Source of the DNA: Arthrobacter sp. cf158
Lineage (GTDB): Bacteria > Actinomycetota > Actinomycetes > Actinomycetales > Micrococcaceae
Direction: 5' to 3'
Assembly: GCF_900106835.1 (NCBI RefSeq)
Contig: NZ_FNNR01000007.1
Span: 62,001-126,000 of the forward strand
Length of the DNA: 64,000 nucleotides
This document shows, piece by piece, positions 8,791-17,914 of the stretch (within the stretch, counting starts at the first letter, position 1; every line of letters starts with the position of its first letter). Under the pieces are notes generated by a model. The model did no database searches, was not told the DNA's origin, and saw nothing but the letters and a program-made list of their open reading frames with translations. The position numbers were made by a program, and so were the translations under genes.

Positions 8791-8842
8791 AACGACGGCG
8801 GCCCGCCACCTTTTCATCGAAAGGTGACGGGCCGTCGTCGTT
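8791..8842. terminator. Hairpin terminator between convergent hmp and pckG
   Basis: A long stem (AACGACGGCGGCCCGCCACCTTTT at the left, pairing with AAAGGTGACGGGCCGTCGTCGTT at the right with two small interruptions) closes a short loop. It sits between two convergent genes, so it can act on both transcripts. It lacks a long T-run on either strand. Confidence 0.7.
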
Positions 8843-8872
8843 CACTTAAGAACGCCGTTGTTCCTAAGGGGT

Positions 8873-10699
8873 CTAGCCCAGACGGGTCTTGAGACCGTCC
8901 AGCTCGGACTGCAGTGCCGCCGGGAGGGACTCGCCGAAGTTGGCGAACCATTCCTCGATGGACGCCAGCTCGGTTGCCCATTCTTCGGGGTCGACGCGAA
9001 CAGCCGACTCAACCTCAGCCGGAGTCATGTCCAGGCCTTCGAGGTCGATGGACTCACCGGTCGGAACAAAGCCGATCGGAGTTTCCACAGCGTCAGCCTT
9101 GCCCTCGAGGCGCTCGATAGCCCACTTGAGGACGCGGGCATTGTCGCCGAAGCCAGGCCAGGCGAATCCGCCCTCAGCCGTGCGACGGAACCAGTTGACC
9201 AGGAAGATCTTGGGCAGACGCTCCGGGTTGGCCTTGGCGGACAGGTTCACCCAGTGGTTCAGGTAGTCACCCGCGTCGTAGCCGATGAACGGAAGCATCG
9301 CCATGGGATCGCGGCGGACTACGCCAACGGCACCGGCGGCAGCAGCCGTGGTTTCCGAGGACAACGTGGAACCCATGAAGATGCCGTTGGACCAGTCGCG
9401 GGCCTCGGTGACCAGCGGGATGGTTGTCTTGCGGCGGCCGCCGAAAAGGATCGCGGACAGTTCCACGCCTTCGGGGCTGAAGTATTCCTCGGCCAGCATG
9501 TCGATCTGGTCGATCGGCGTGCAGAATCGGGAGTTCGGGTGCGCGGCCGGGGCGTCGGAGTCCGGAGTCCAGGACTCACCGCGCCAGTCGGTCAGGTGTG
9601 CCGGAGTCTCCTCGGTCATGCCTTCCCACCAGACGCCACCGTCATCGGTCAAGGCGACGTTGGTGAAGATGCTGTTGCCCTTGGCGATGGCGCGCATGGC
9701 GTTGGGGTTGGTGCCCCAGCCGGTTCCCGGTGCGACGCCGAAGAGTCCTGCCTCGGGGTTGACGGCGCGGAGTTCGCCTTCCTTGCCGAAGCGCATCCAC
9801 GTGATGTCGTCGCCCAGGGTCTCAACTTTCCAGCCCTTGATGGTGGGGTCCAGCAACGCGAGGTTGGTCTTACCGCAAGCGGACGGGAAGGCAGCGGAGA
9901 CGTAGTAGGTCTTCTGCTCGGGGGAGGTCAGCTTGAGAATGAGCATGTGCTCGGCAAGCCAGCCCTCGTCGCGTGCCATCACCGAAGCGATGCGCAGCGC
10001 GTAGCACTTCTTGCCCAGGAGGGCGTTTCCACCGTAGCCGGAGCCGAAAGACCAGATGGAGCGCTCTTCAGGGAAGTGCACAATCCACTTGTCGGTGTTG
10101 CACGGCCATGCGACGTCGGCCTGGCCGGCTTCCAACGGTGCGCCCAATGAGTGGAGGGCGGGCACGAAGAAGGCGTCGGTCTGGGTGATGCGGTCCAGGA
10201 CGTCCGTGCCGATACGGGCCATGATGCGCATGGAGGCAACAACGTAGGCGGAGTCGGTGATCTCGACGCCAAACTTCGGATCCTCAGCATCCAGGTGACC
10301 CATGACGAAGGGAATGACGTACATGGTGCGGCCGCGCATGGAGCCGGCGAAGAGTCCGCGCAGCTTCTGCTTCATCTCGGCCGGAGCCATCCAGTTGTTG
10401 GTGAAGCCTGCATCGCGCTCGTTCTCGGAGCAGATGAAGGTCTGCTCTTCCACGCGGGCAACGTCAGCGGGGTCGGAGAACGCCGCGAAGGAATTCGGGA
10501 ACGTTTCCGGGTTCAGCCGCTGAAGCGTGCCGGCCTCAACGAGTTCGTCGGTGAGTTTCTTGTTTTCTGCTTCGCTGCCATCAACCCAGTGGATGCGGTC
10601 CGGCTGAGTCAGCTCGGCAACTTCCTCAACCCAGGCCAGCAGGCGTGCATGCGTAGTAGGTGCCTTCTCAAGCAGCGGCAGTCGCGCCAGATCGCCCAT
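8873..10699 (-). CDS. pckG: Phosphoenolpyruvate carboxykinase (GTP)
   Basis: A 608-residue GTP-type PEPCK that converts oxaloacetate plus GTP to PEP, CO2 and GDP at the entry of gluconeogenesis. The kinase loop [13 protein letters not shown] (about residues 270-282) contains the reactive Cys and Lys typical of the GTP class. The metal and nucleotide-binding stretch [11 protein letters not shown] follows, as do the aromatic residues around YVIPFVMG. The GTP class is characteristic of Actinobacteria, in contrast to the ATP-type enzyme of E. coli. The start ATG at 10699 has a GGAACCGC-type leader. Nearly 285 bp without a gene lie upstream and should contain its promoter. It ends toward hmp with a shared terminator. 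Confidence 0.95.
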   Translation of the reverse strand: MGDLARLPLLEKAPTTHARLLAWVEEVAELTQPDRIHWVDGSEAENKKLTDELVEAGTLQRLNPETFPNSFAAFSDPADVARVEEQTFICSENERDAGFTNNWMAPAEMKQKLRGLFAGSMRGRTMYVIPFVMGHLDAEDPKFGVEITDSAYVVASMRIMARIGTDVLDRITQTDAFFVPALHSLGAPLEAGQADVAWPCNTDKWIVHFPEERSIWSFGSGYGGNALLGKKCYALRIASVMARDEGWLAEHMLILKLTSPEQKTYYVSAAFPSACGKTNLALLDPTIKGWKVETLGDDITWMRFGKEGELRAVNPEAGLFGVAPGTGWGTNPNAMRAIAKGNSIFTNVALTDDGGVWWEGMTEETPAHLTDWRGESWTPDSDAPAAHPNSRFCTPIDQIDMLAEEYFSPEGVELSAILFGGRRKTTIPLVTEARDWSNGIFMGSTLSSETTAAAAGAVGVVRRDPMAMLPFIGYDAGDYLNHWVNLSAKANPERLPKIFLVNWFRRTAEGGFAWPGFGDNARVLKWAIERLEGKADAVETPIGFVPTGESIDLEGLDMTPAEVESAVRVDPEEWATELASIEEWFANFGESLPAALQSELDGLKTRLG

Positions 10700-10983
10700 T
10701 GCGGTTCCCTTCCTCGGGTTCAGTGGTGTGTCCTAAACGATAGGGGCCGCGGACCAGACCAATCCGCTGTCAGACATCGGACATCCGCGTGGTCTAAAAG
10801 CAAAAACCGCTAGAAATCAAGGGGAAGGGTTGCTAAAAGGTCGATTTAAGTGACTAAGGTCACGTAGACCGGTCTAGTTGCGCAGATTACAGCTTTTCGA
10901 TTTGGAACTTCTCATGAACTTCTGTAAAGTTTATTGAGGTTCGAGGGGGTCAGAGAAACAGACCGCCAAGAATCACGCGAAAT

Positions 10984-11057
<74 letters not shown>

Positions 11058-11063
11058 CAAATG

Positions 11064-11099
11064 AAGACCCGCACCGGTTCGCCGGTGCGGGTCTTTTTT
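11064..11099 (+). terminator. Rho-independent terminator of tRNA-Arg
   Basis: A 14-bp stem (AAGACCCGCACCGG paired with CCGGTGCGGGTCTT) with a TTCG tetraloop, followed by a run of T. It starts 7 nt after the tRNA. Confidence 0.92.
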
Positions 11100-11156
11100 A
11101 TGCCGATTTTTATGCCCGGATCCGCCTAGGCAGGTGAGCCGCTCCGGGAACGCGAA

Positions 11157-11196
11157 GGGCCGTCGTCGTACTTTTCACAAAGTACGACGACGGCCC
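11157..11196. terminator. Perfect 18-bp hairpin downstream of the GntR gene
   Basis: The arms 11157-11174 and 11179-11196 (GGGCCGTCGTCGTACTTT and its exact complement) enclose a 4-nt loop TCAC. It lies 20 bp past the stop of the minus-strand GntR gene and is its probable terminator, though no T-tract follows on that strand. Confidence 0.65.
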
Positions 11197-11216
11197 CTTG
11201 CGTTAGGCGCGGAAGC

Positions 11217-11945
11217 TTAGTCCCCCACGGCCTCGCTGATGCGGCGACGAATGCCATCGAAGTGGCGGTTGAGCAGTTCAGAGGCCGAGACCTTGTCCCC
11301 GGCGGCAACTGCGGCGTAGATGCTGCGGTGCATGGCGGCGGTCTTGACCAGATCCTCGTTGCCGGGGCCAATCTCCACGTGAATCTTCCGGTAGACCTTC
11401 CAGAACACGCCCATGAGGTTGATCAGGAGCTCGTTGTTGAGGGGTTCGAAAAGGCGGCGGTGGAACTCGGCGTCCGCTGCTACAAAATTTTCGCCGGCGG
11501 CAGCCAGTTCTTCCATCTGCTTCACAGCTTCTTCAATGGAGGCGAGTTGCTCTGTGGTCATGACGTCAATGGACGAGCCAATCAGACCGGATTCCAGCGC
11601 CTGGCGCACGTCCACCAACTGCAAAGCCTCGAGGCCCTGGTGCCGGAGGGAAAGCCGGCCACGGAACGTGAGTCCGTCCGCAAGGGCGTCGAAATTACTG
11701 GGCGCCACAAACATCCCGAAGCCGTGGCGAATTTCGATCACACCGAGGGCTTGGAGCACCTTGAGGGACTCGCGAAGCGTATTGCGCCCGACGCCAAGAG
11801 CCACGGAGAGCTCACTTTCGGTGGGCAACGGATCGCCTGCCTCGAGCTCGCGCTCCAGGATCAATTCCATAATGTCCGACTGCAGGGCACGCAGCCGGGC
11901 CTGTGCACTGAACCGCGCCTGCGGAACCACACCGGAAGTTGTCAT
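11217..11945 (-). CDS. GntR/FadR-family regulator of the sialic-acid locus (NanR-like)
   Basis: A 243-residue GntR regulator with an N-terminal winged helix (ALQSDIMELILERELEAGDPLPTESELSVALGVGRNTLRESLKVL) and a C-terminal all-helical FCD ligand domain with conserved His/Asp positions (DAEFHRRLFE, MHRSIYAAV). The ATG at 11945 (MTTSGVV) fits the family better than the upstream ATG at 11975. It is transcribed away from the ABC transporter and nan genes, and similar inverted repeats lie in front of both transcription units. This is the standard arrangement of a repressor controlling its neighbours and itself. The inducer is likely a sialic acid or ManNAc-6-P, by analogy with NanR. Confidence 0.85.
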   Translation of the reverse strand: MTTSGVVPQARFSAQARLRALQSDIMELILERELEAGDPLPTESELSVALGVGRNTLRESLKVLQALGVIEIRHGFGMFVAPSNFDALADGLTFRGRLSLRHQGLEALQLVDVRQALESGLIGSSIDVMTTEQLASIEEAVKQMEELAAAGENFVAADAEFHRRLFEPLNNELLINLMGVFWKVYRKIHVEIGPGNEDLVKTAAMHRSIYAAVAAGDKVSASELLNRHFDGIRRRISEAVGD

Positions 11946-12045
11946 GGCTTTCTCCTTGCCGATGCACCTGCCCACGAGGTTGCGGGACGATGCGGTGTTA
12001 ATATTGAGGCGAGCTTAGTGCCCACCACAGCTTGAGTGACTCGCA

Positions 12046-12063
12046 ACATACAATATCGGATGT
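12046..12063. promoter_or_regulatory. Probable GntR operator near the regulator's own promoter
   Basis: An imperfect inverted repeat, ACATACAAT followed directly by ATCGGATGT. The right arm is identical to the arm of the better operator at 12217-12237 read in reverse. It lies about 100 bp upstream of the GntR start. Confidence 0.55.
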
Positions 12064-12174
12064 CCCACCTCCTTGATAGGTATGTCAGGGGATTTCGCTG
12101 AGATTTCCCCCACGGACCGGCCGCAGCCGGCAAACTGCCAGGCGCGTGGCAGAGACCCAGGCGCCGCTACTCAC

Positions 12175-12237
12175 TTGACGTTCCGTTGTGACCGCCCTTA
12201 CAGTTTCACTACGAGCATCGGACGTCCTACATCCGAT
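12175..12237 (+). promoter_or_regulatory. Promoter and operator of the sialic-acid transporter operon
   Basis: A -35 element TTGACG (12175-12180) and a -10 TACAGT (12199-12204) are 18 bp apart. Just downstream, 12217-12237 is an inverted repeat with arms ATCGGACGT and ACATCCGAT separated by CCT, one mismatch in nine. A repressor bound here would block early elongation. The arm recurs at 12055 before the GntR gene. Confidence 0.65.
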
Positions 12238-12268
12238 AACCCACGAAACGCGAATGGTGAGGCACCCT

Positions 12269-13891
12269 ATGAGCAAGACGATCCACAGCCTGCCGCTGGT
12301 CAACGACGCCAGCCGCCGGAATTTCCTGAAGCTAAGCGGCGCAGTTGGTGCAGCAGCCGCCTTCACGGCAACCCTTTCTGCGTGCGGCGGCGCTGCCAGC
12401 ACCACCACCGGAACAGCCACCAACACCGCGGCTGTCAACAAGGACCTCATCATCGAGGCAGGCATCTCCTACGCTCTGTCCACCGGCTTCGATCCTCTGA
12501 GCTCCTCCGGCGCGACACCGATGGCAGCCAACCTGCACATCTTTGAAGGCCTCATTGAGCTCCACCCCGCCACCCGCCAGCCGTACAACGCCCTCGCAGC
12601 GTCGGACCCCAAGAAGGTCAACGACACCACCTACCAGGTGACCATCCGCGACGGTGCCAAGTTCCACAACGGCTCCCCCGTCACCACCGAAGACGTCGCC
12701 TTCTCCTTTACCCGCGTGATGGACCCGGCCAACAAGTCCCTGTTCTCGCAGTTCATCCCCTTTATCCAGGACGTCAAGCCGCTGGACGCGAAGACCGTGG
12801 AGTTCACCCTCAAGTACGCCTTCCCCGGCTTCGGCCCCCGCATCTCGGTGGTCAAGATCGTCCCCAAGGCACTCGCCACCGATCTGAAGGCCTTCGACGC
12901 TTCACCCGTGGGATCCGGTCCGTACAAGCTCATCTCGGCAGTCAAGGACGACAAAATCGTCTTCGAAGCCTTCGCTGACTACAACGGACCCAAGCCGGCA
13001 CTCGCCAAGGGCATGACCTGGCTGTTGCTCTCCGACGCCGCTGCCCGTGTCACCGCAGTGCAGTCCGGCCGCGTTCAGGCAATTGAAGACGTTCCTTACC
13101 TCGACGTCGACGGCTTGAAGTCCAAGGTCAAGGTTGAATCCGTCCAGTCCTTCGGCCTGCTGTTCCTTATGTTCAACTGCGCCAAGGCCCCGTTCGACAA
13201 CAAACTTGTCCGCCAGGCCCTGCACTACGGCATGGACAAGGAAGCCATCATCAAGAAGGCGCTGTTCGGCAACGCAAAGGCTGCCAGCTCCTACTTCCAG
13301 GAAGGCCACCCGGACTACGTCAAGGCCAAGAACGTCTACGGCTTCGATACGTCCAAGGCCGAAGAGCTGCTCAAGCAGGCCGGCGTCACCAACCTGGAGT
13401 TCGAACTCCTCACCACGGACACCGCCTGGGTCAAGGACGTTGCGCCACTGATCCTCGAATCCTGGAACAAGATCCCCGGCGTCAAGGTCACCGTGAAGAG
13501 CCTGCAGTCCGGTGCGTTGTACAGCGACCGAGTGGGCAAGGGCGACTTCTCCGTGGTGGCAGCCCCGGGCGACCCCTCCGTCTTCGGTAACGACGCCGAC
13601 CTGCTGCTGAGCTGGTTCTACTCGGGCGCAACCTGGATGGACAAGCGCGCCTTCTGGACCACTCCCGAGCGCACAAAGCTGCAGGAACTCATGAACAAGG
13701 GCTCGCAGGCCTCCGGCGATGAAGCCAAGAAGATCGTGGGCGAAATCGTGGACATGGTTTCCGAGGAAGTCCCCCTCTACCCGATCTTCCACCGTCAGCT
13801 TCCCAGCGCCTGGGACGAGAAGAAGCTCAACGGCTTCCAGCCCCTGCCCACCACCGGCTTGTCATTCGTCGACGTCGGACGAACTGCCTAA
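12269..13891 (+). CDS. ABC transporter substrate-binding lipoprotein, family 5 (sialic acid uptake, inferred)
   Basis: A 540-residue extracytoplasmic binding protein of the peptide/nickel family (SBP_bac_5). The N-terminus has twin arginines ([10 protein letters not shown], Arg16-17) followed by a hydrophobic stretch and a lipobox LSAC (Cys39), so it is probably a Tat-exported lipoprotein. Family landmarks include [12 protein letters not shown] and the GSGPYKL region. I chose ATG 12269, which has GGTGAGG six bases upstream; earlier in-frame starts at 12254 and 12188 add residues before the signal. It heads an operon with permease, permease-ATPase fusion and ATPase genes and then nanA/nanK/nanE-like genes, so sialic acid is the likely ligand, as for the SatABCD and SiaEFGI transporters. 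A peptide ligand cannot be excluded by sequence. Confidence 0.88.
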   Translation: MSKTIHSLPLVNDASRRNFLKLSGAVGAAAAFTATLSACGGAASTTTGTATNTAAVNKDLIIEAGISYALSTGFDPLSSSGATPMAANLHIFEGLIELHPATRQPYNALAASDPKKVNDTTYQVTIRDGAKFHNGSPVTTEDVAFSFTRVMDPANKSLFSQFIPFIQDVKPLDAKTVEFTLKYAFPGFGPRISVVKIVPKALATDLKAFDASPVGSGPYKLISAVKDDKIVFEAFADYNGPKPALAKGMTWLLLSDAAARVTAVQSGRVQAIEDVPYLDVDGLKSKVKVESVQSFGLLFLMFNCAKAPFDNKLVRQALHYGMDKEAIIKKALFGNAKAASSYFQEGHPDYVKAKNVYGFDTSKAEELLKQAGVTNLEFELLTTDTAWVKDVAPLILESWNKIPGVKVTVKSLQSGALYSDRVGKGDFSVVAAPGDPSVFGNDADLLLSWFYSGATWMDKRAFWTTPERTKLQELMNKGSQASGDEAKKIVGEIVDMVSEEVPLYPIFHRQLPSAWDEKKLNGFQPLPTTGLSFVDVGRTA

Positions 13892-13903
13892 AGCCCCCTT
13901 CAC

Positions 13904-13964
13904 GTTGTGGGGCCCGCTCTGCGGCTCAAATCCCCCAAGTAGCCCGCAGAGCAGGCCCCACAAC
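13904..13964. repeat. Dispersed 61-bp palindromic element, copy A (inside the sialic-acid operon)
   Basis: Arms GTTGTGGGGCCCGCTCTGCGG and its reverse complement (one mismatch) flank a short AT-containing centre. It fills the 102-bp gap between the binding-protein gene and the first permease gene, where it can form a 21-bp mRNA hairpin. Confidence 0.85.
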
Positions 13965-13993
13965 AAGCAGCACCCAACCAACCGGAGAACAAA

Positions 13994-14950
13994 TTGGTCA
14001 CGATATTGCGTTTGCTTGGCCGCAGACTCGCAGCATTGCCATTGATGATCCTGGGCATTACGTTGCTCGTCTTCCTCGTCCTGCAGGCCGCTCCCGGCGA
14101 CCAGGCAAGCTCCGCCCTCGGTGACGGCGCCAGCGAAGAAGCCAAGCAGCAGTACCGCCAGGACAACGGCCTCAACGACCCCCTGGTCCTGCAGTACTTC
14201 CGATTCCTCGGCAAGCTCCTGCAGTTCGACCTCGGCGTCACCACCCCACCGGCCAAGTCGGTGGCATCCATGATCGGCTCGGCGTTCCCCCTGACGCTCC
14301 AGCTCACCTTCCTCGGCGTCCTCATTGCGATCGTCCTCTCCCTGGCGTTCGGCATCCTCGGAGCCCTGTATCGCGATAAGTGGCAGGACCAGTTGGTCCG
14401 TGTCTTCTCCATCGCCGCGATCGCCACGCCGTCGTTCTGGCTCGGCATCCTGCTCATCCAGTGGTTCGCCCTCGGTGAGAACCCGATGTTCCCCTCAGGC
14501 GGAATTGCGACGCCGGAATCCGGCTTTGGCGGTTGGCTCAACTCGATGGCCCTCCCGGCACTCGCCCTCGGCATCCCCGTCTCAGCGTCCCTGATCCGCG
14601 TGGTCCGCACCTCCATGGTGGAAGAACTGGACCGCGACTACGTCCGCACCGCCATCGGCAACGGCGTCCCCTACCGCGAGGTGGTCTCCAAGAACGTTCT
14701 CCGCAACGCGCTCGTCACCCCGGTGACCGTGCTGGGACTTCGCGTCGGCTACCTGCTGGGTGGCGCCGTCGTGATTGAAATGATTTTCGCCCTGCCCGGC
14801 ATGGGCCAGCTGATCCTCAACGGCATCACCAACCTGGACGTCAACCTGGTCCAAGGCGTGGTGCTCACCATCTCGGTCACCTTTGTTCTGGTGAACATCG
14901 TGGTGGACCTCCTCTACCTGCTCATCAACCCCCGAATCAGGACGGTATAG
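13994..14950 (+). CDS. ABC transporter permease, DppB-like
   Basis: A 318-residue inner-membrane permease of the binding-protein-dependent (BPD) family. It begins with the typical DppB-type helix (LLGRRLAALPLMILGITLLVFLVLQ) and ends RTV. The EAA-type cytoplasmic loop that contacts the ATPase is visible around REVVSKNVLRNALVTPVTVLGL (about residues 225-245). The start is TTG at 13994, preceded by CGGAGAA. An ATG start is not available before the first helix. It is the second gene of the sialic-acid-type operon and is separated from the third gene by only 3 bp. Its partner permease is fused to an ATPase. Confidence 0.9.
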   Translation: MVTILRLLGRRLAALPLMILGITLLVFLVLQAAPGDQASSALGDGASEEAKQQYRQDNGLNDPLVLQYFRFLGKLLQFDLGVTTPPAKSVASMIGSAFPLTLQLTFLGVLIAIVLSLAFGILGALYRDKWQDQLVRVFSIAAIATPSFWLGILLIQWFALGENPMFPSGGIATPESGFGGWLNSMALPALALGIPVSASLIRVVRTSMVEELDRDYVRTAIGNGVPYREVVSKNVLRNALVTPVTVLGLRVGYLLGGAVVIEMIFALPGMGQLILNGITNLDVNLVQGVVLTISVTFVLVNIVVDLLYLLINPRIRTV

Positions 14951-14953
14951 CTC

Positions 14954-17074
14954 ATGCGCAGCAAGCTCGCAGAACGGCTAAGTGCCCCGGGCATCCGCTT
15001 CAAGGCCCTGCCCTGGGGCTCCCGCATCGCCCTGCTCTTCCTCATCGTTATTGTCCTGGCCGCCATCTTCGCGCCGGTCATCGCACCGCACGATCCTCTG
15101 GAGACGTTCATTCCAGCCACGCCGCCCGGCGCCGAGCACTTCTTCGGCACCGACCGCCTGGGCCGTGACATCTTCTCCCGCCTTCTCTTCGGCGCACAGT
15201 CGTCGCTGATGATCGGTCTTGGCGCGGTTGCCCTGGCCATCCTTGCCGGCGCGCTGCTCGGTTCCTTCGCGGCCACGTCCAGCAAGTCCGTGAACGAGAT
15301 CATCATGCGGCTCATGGACATCCTCATGGCGTTCCCCGGCATCGCCCTGGCCGCCGTGCTGTTGGCGGCATTCGGCAACTCGGTCCCCACCATCATCATC
15401 GCGATCGCCATCATCTACACCCCGCAGCTGGCCCGCGTGGTCCGCGCCAACGTGCTGGCCCAGTACGGCGAAGACTACGTCCGTGCCGAGCGCGTGATCG
15501 GCGCTGGCCGTTTCTACATCCTGGTCAAGCACATCGTCCGCAACACTGCCGCTCCCGTGCTGGTGTTCGCCACCGTCATGGTGGCCGACGCCATCATTCT
15601 GGAAGCCTCGCTGTCCTTCCTGGGCGCCGGCGTTCAGGACCCAGCACCGTCCTGGGGCAACGTTATTTCCTACGGCCGCAACCTGGTCCTGTCCGGCGGC
15701 TGGTGGGCCACCACCTTTGCCGGTGTGACCATCCTGCTGACAGTACTGTCACTGAACATCCTGGCCGAAGGCCTCACCGACGCCATGGTGAACCCGAAAC
15801 TGCGCCGCGCGCCTGTGGTGAAGGACGACGACGGCTCCACCGCTGCCGTGGCCGTGGACACCGAGGTCGCAACCTCCGTTGCCCAACCTTCCGTTGTTGA
15901 GGCACACGAGCTCGACGGCGTCCGTGCAGCTTCCGCTGACGGCGTCGCTTCAGAGGCGGGAACCTCAGCCGTCCTCACCGACGTGAAGCTGGCCGCCGCC
16001 AACCCGCACCTCCTCCTGGACCGCGAACTGGAACTGCTCGCAGCCATCGAAGCCAAGCGAACCGACCGCCTCCCGCAGGTCTCCCCCGGTGCCCGCAATA
16101 TCCTTGAAGTGAAGAACCTGTCCATCCGATTCCCGGGCCGCTTCGGCGACATCGCGATCGTGGACAACGTCTCCTTCAGCGTCCGCGAGGGCGAAACCAT
16201 GGGCCTGGTGGGCGAATCCGGTTGTGGCAAGTCCATCACCTCCCTGGCCGTGATGGGGCTGCTGCCCAAGACCGCCCAGGTGACCGGCTCCATCACGTTC
16301 GACGGCAAGGAACTCCTTGATCCGAACACCAAGCACAGCAACGTCAAGGCCTATGAGGGCCTCCGCGGAGAACAGATCGCCATGGTTTACCAGGACGCCC
16401 TGAGCTCCCTGAACCCGTCCATGAAAATCAAGGACCAGCTGGAGCAGCTCACCAAGCGCGGTGGCCGCAAGACCCCAGCCGAGCTGCTGGAAATGGTGAA
16501 ACTGGATCCCGTCCGGACACTTGCCAGCTACCCGCACGAGCTCTCCGGCGGCCAGCGCCAGCGCGTCCTGATTGCCATGGCCCTGTCCCGTTCGCCCAAG
16601 ATCGTCGTTGCCGACGAGCCCACCACCGCCCTGGACGTTACTGTCCAGAAGCAGGTTGTGGACCTGCTCAACGAGCTGCGTGAACAACTCGGCTTCGCCA
16701 TGGTTTTCGTCAGCCACGACCTCGCCCTGGTGGCCTCCCTGGCCCACCGCATCACGGTGATGTACGCCGGCCAGGTGGTGGAATCCGCACAGGCTTCCGA
16801 ACTCCTGCAGAACCCCAAGCACGAGTACACCCGCGGCCTCCTCGGCGCGGTGCTCTCCATCGAAGCCGACGCCGTCCGCCTCCACCAGATCCCCGGCACT
16901 GTTCCGTCCCCGCGGGACTTCGCCACGGGCGACCGCTTCGCGGCCCGCTCCCTGCGACCCGACGCCGATCCCCACCAGAAACTGGTCCTCACCGCGGTTT
17001 CTTCGGTTTCCTCGGCGAACGGTGACGATGCCGACCACTACTGGGCGAGCCACCTGAAGGAGGACGCGAAATGA
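14954..17074 (+). CDS. Fused ABC permease-ATPase (DppC-DppD-like)
   Basis: A 706-residue two-function protein. Residues about 1-290 are a DppC-type permease with the usual N-terminal LIVIVLAAIFAPVIAPHDP helix and the EAA loop near LVKHIVRNTAAPVLVFATV. An Ala/Val/Glu-rich linker of about 90 residues follows. Residues about 385-690 are an ABC ATPase with Walker A GESGCGKS, signature LSGGQRQR, Walker B VVADEPTTALD and the H-loop VSHDLALV. The peptide-transporter C-terminal extension is present (NPKHEYTRGLLGAV). No stop or frameshift separates the halves, so this is a real fusion. The stop overlaps the next start by 4 bp (ATGA), indicating translational coupling with the second ATPase. Confidence 0.9.
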   Translation: MRSKLAERLSAPGIRFKALPWGSRIALLFLIVIVLAAIFAPVIAPHDPLETFIPATPPGAEHFFGTDRLGRDIFSRLLFGAQSSLMIGLGAVALAILAGALLGSFAATSSKSVNEIIMRLMDILMAFPGIALAAVLLAAFGNSVPTIIIAIAIIYTPQLARVVRANVLAQYGEDYVRAERVIGAGRFYILVKHIVRNTAAPVLVFATVMVADAIILEASLSFLGAGVQDPAPSWGNVISYGRNLVLSGGWWATTFAGVTILLTVLSLNILAEGLTDAMVNPKLRRAPVVKDDDGSTAAVAVDTEVATSVAQPSVVEAHELDGVRAASADGVASEAGTSAVLTDVKLAAANPHLLLDRELELLAAIEAKRTDRLPQVSPGARNILEVKNLSIRFPGRFGDIAIVDNVSFSVREGETMGLVGESGCGKSITSLAVMGLLPKTAQVTGSITFDGKELLDPNTKHSNVKAYEGLRGEQIAMVYQDALSSLNPSMKIKDQLEQLTKRGGRKTPAELLEMVKLDPVRTLASYPHELSGGQRQRVLIAMALSRSPKIVVADEPTTALDVTVQKQVVDLLNELREQLGFAMVFVSHDLALVASLAHRITVMYAGQVVESAQASELLQNPKHEYTRGLLGAVLSIEADAVRLHQIPGTVPSPRDFATGDRFAARSLRPDADPHQKLVLTAVSSVSSANGDDADHYWASHLKEDAK

Positions 17075-17877
17075 GTGCATCAACCGGCAAGCCGGTCATC
17101 GAGCTCAAGGACGTCAAGGTCTACCACCATGCACGTACCGGTGGCCTGTTCCGTCCGAACATCGTCAAAGCCGTGGACGGCGTGGACTTCACCATCAGCC
17201 GCGGCGAAACCGTGGGCATCGTGGGTGAGTCCGGCTGCGGCAAGTCCACGCTCGCTTCGGTGCTCGTGGGACTCCAGCCGCCGACGTCGGGCAAGGTTTT
17301 GTTCCACGGAAAGCCGGCCATCAAGCGGAACGCGGCCATGCGCAAGCAGTTTGGCCGCTCCGTCTCCGTGGTCTTCCAGGACCCGGCGACTGCCTTGAAC
17401 CCGCGCATGACCATCCAGGACATCCTCACTGATCCGCTGCAGATCCATGGGATCGGCAGCGCTGCTTCCCGCGCCGCCAAGGTCAAGGAACTGTTGGCGC
17501 TGGTGGGCTTGCCGCAATCGGCAGCCGAGGTGACGCCGTCGCAGGTTTCCGGCGGCCAGCGCCAGCGCGTTGCCATCGCCCGCGCGTTGGCTTTGGACCC
17601 GGACATCATCGTGGCGGACGAGCCGACGTCGGCCCTGGACGTTTCGGTCCGCGCGCAGGTCCTGAACCTGCTCTCGGACCTGAAGACCCAGTTGAACCTG
17701 GGCATGGTATTCATCTCGCACGACATCCAAACCGTCCGGTACGTCTCTGACCGTATCTGCGTCATGTACTTCGGCAAGATCGTCGAGCAAGGCTCAGCCG
17801 CGCAGGTCTTCGACAACCCGAGCAACGACTACACCAAGAAGCTGCTGGGCGCCGCGCCCAGCCTGCTTCACATCTAG
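17071..17877 (+). CDS. ABC transporter ATP-binding protein, DppF-like
   Basis: A 268-residue ATPase completing the transporter. Walker A is GESGCGKST, signature VSGGQRQR, Walker B IIVADEPTSALD and the switch His is in ISHDIQTV. The ATG overlaps the fused gene's stop by 4 bp, so the two nucleotide-binding domains are made in a coupled way. They would form the heterodimeric motor, one domain free and one tethered to the permease. The C-terminal end (NPSNDYTKKLLGAAPSLLHI) is shorter than in dipeptide DppF proteins, which carry an extra cysteine-containing tail. It is followed 37 bp later by the nanA-like gene. Confidence 0.9.
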   Translation: MSASTGKPVIELKDVKVYHHARTGGLFRPNIVKAVDGVDFTISRGETVGIVGESGCGKSTLASVLVGLQPPTSGKVLFHGKPAIKRNAAMRKQFGRSVSVVFQDPATALNPRMTIQDILTDPLQIHGIGSAASRAAKVKELLALVGLPQSAAEVTPSQVSGGQRQRVAIARALALDPDIIVADEPTSALDVSVRAQVLNLLSDLKTQLNLGMVFISHDIQTVRYVSDRICVMYFGKIVEQGSAAQVFDNPSNDYTKKLLGAAPSLLHI

Positions 17878-17914
17878 TTTTTCCCTTCACAAGCTACAAA
17901 CAACGGAGAATTCT

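Noticed and set aside
8858..10150. 430-codon plus-strand frame opposite pckG
   Set aside because: PEPCK on the minus strand is complete and unmistakable; the frame is its mirror.
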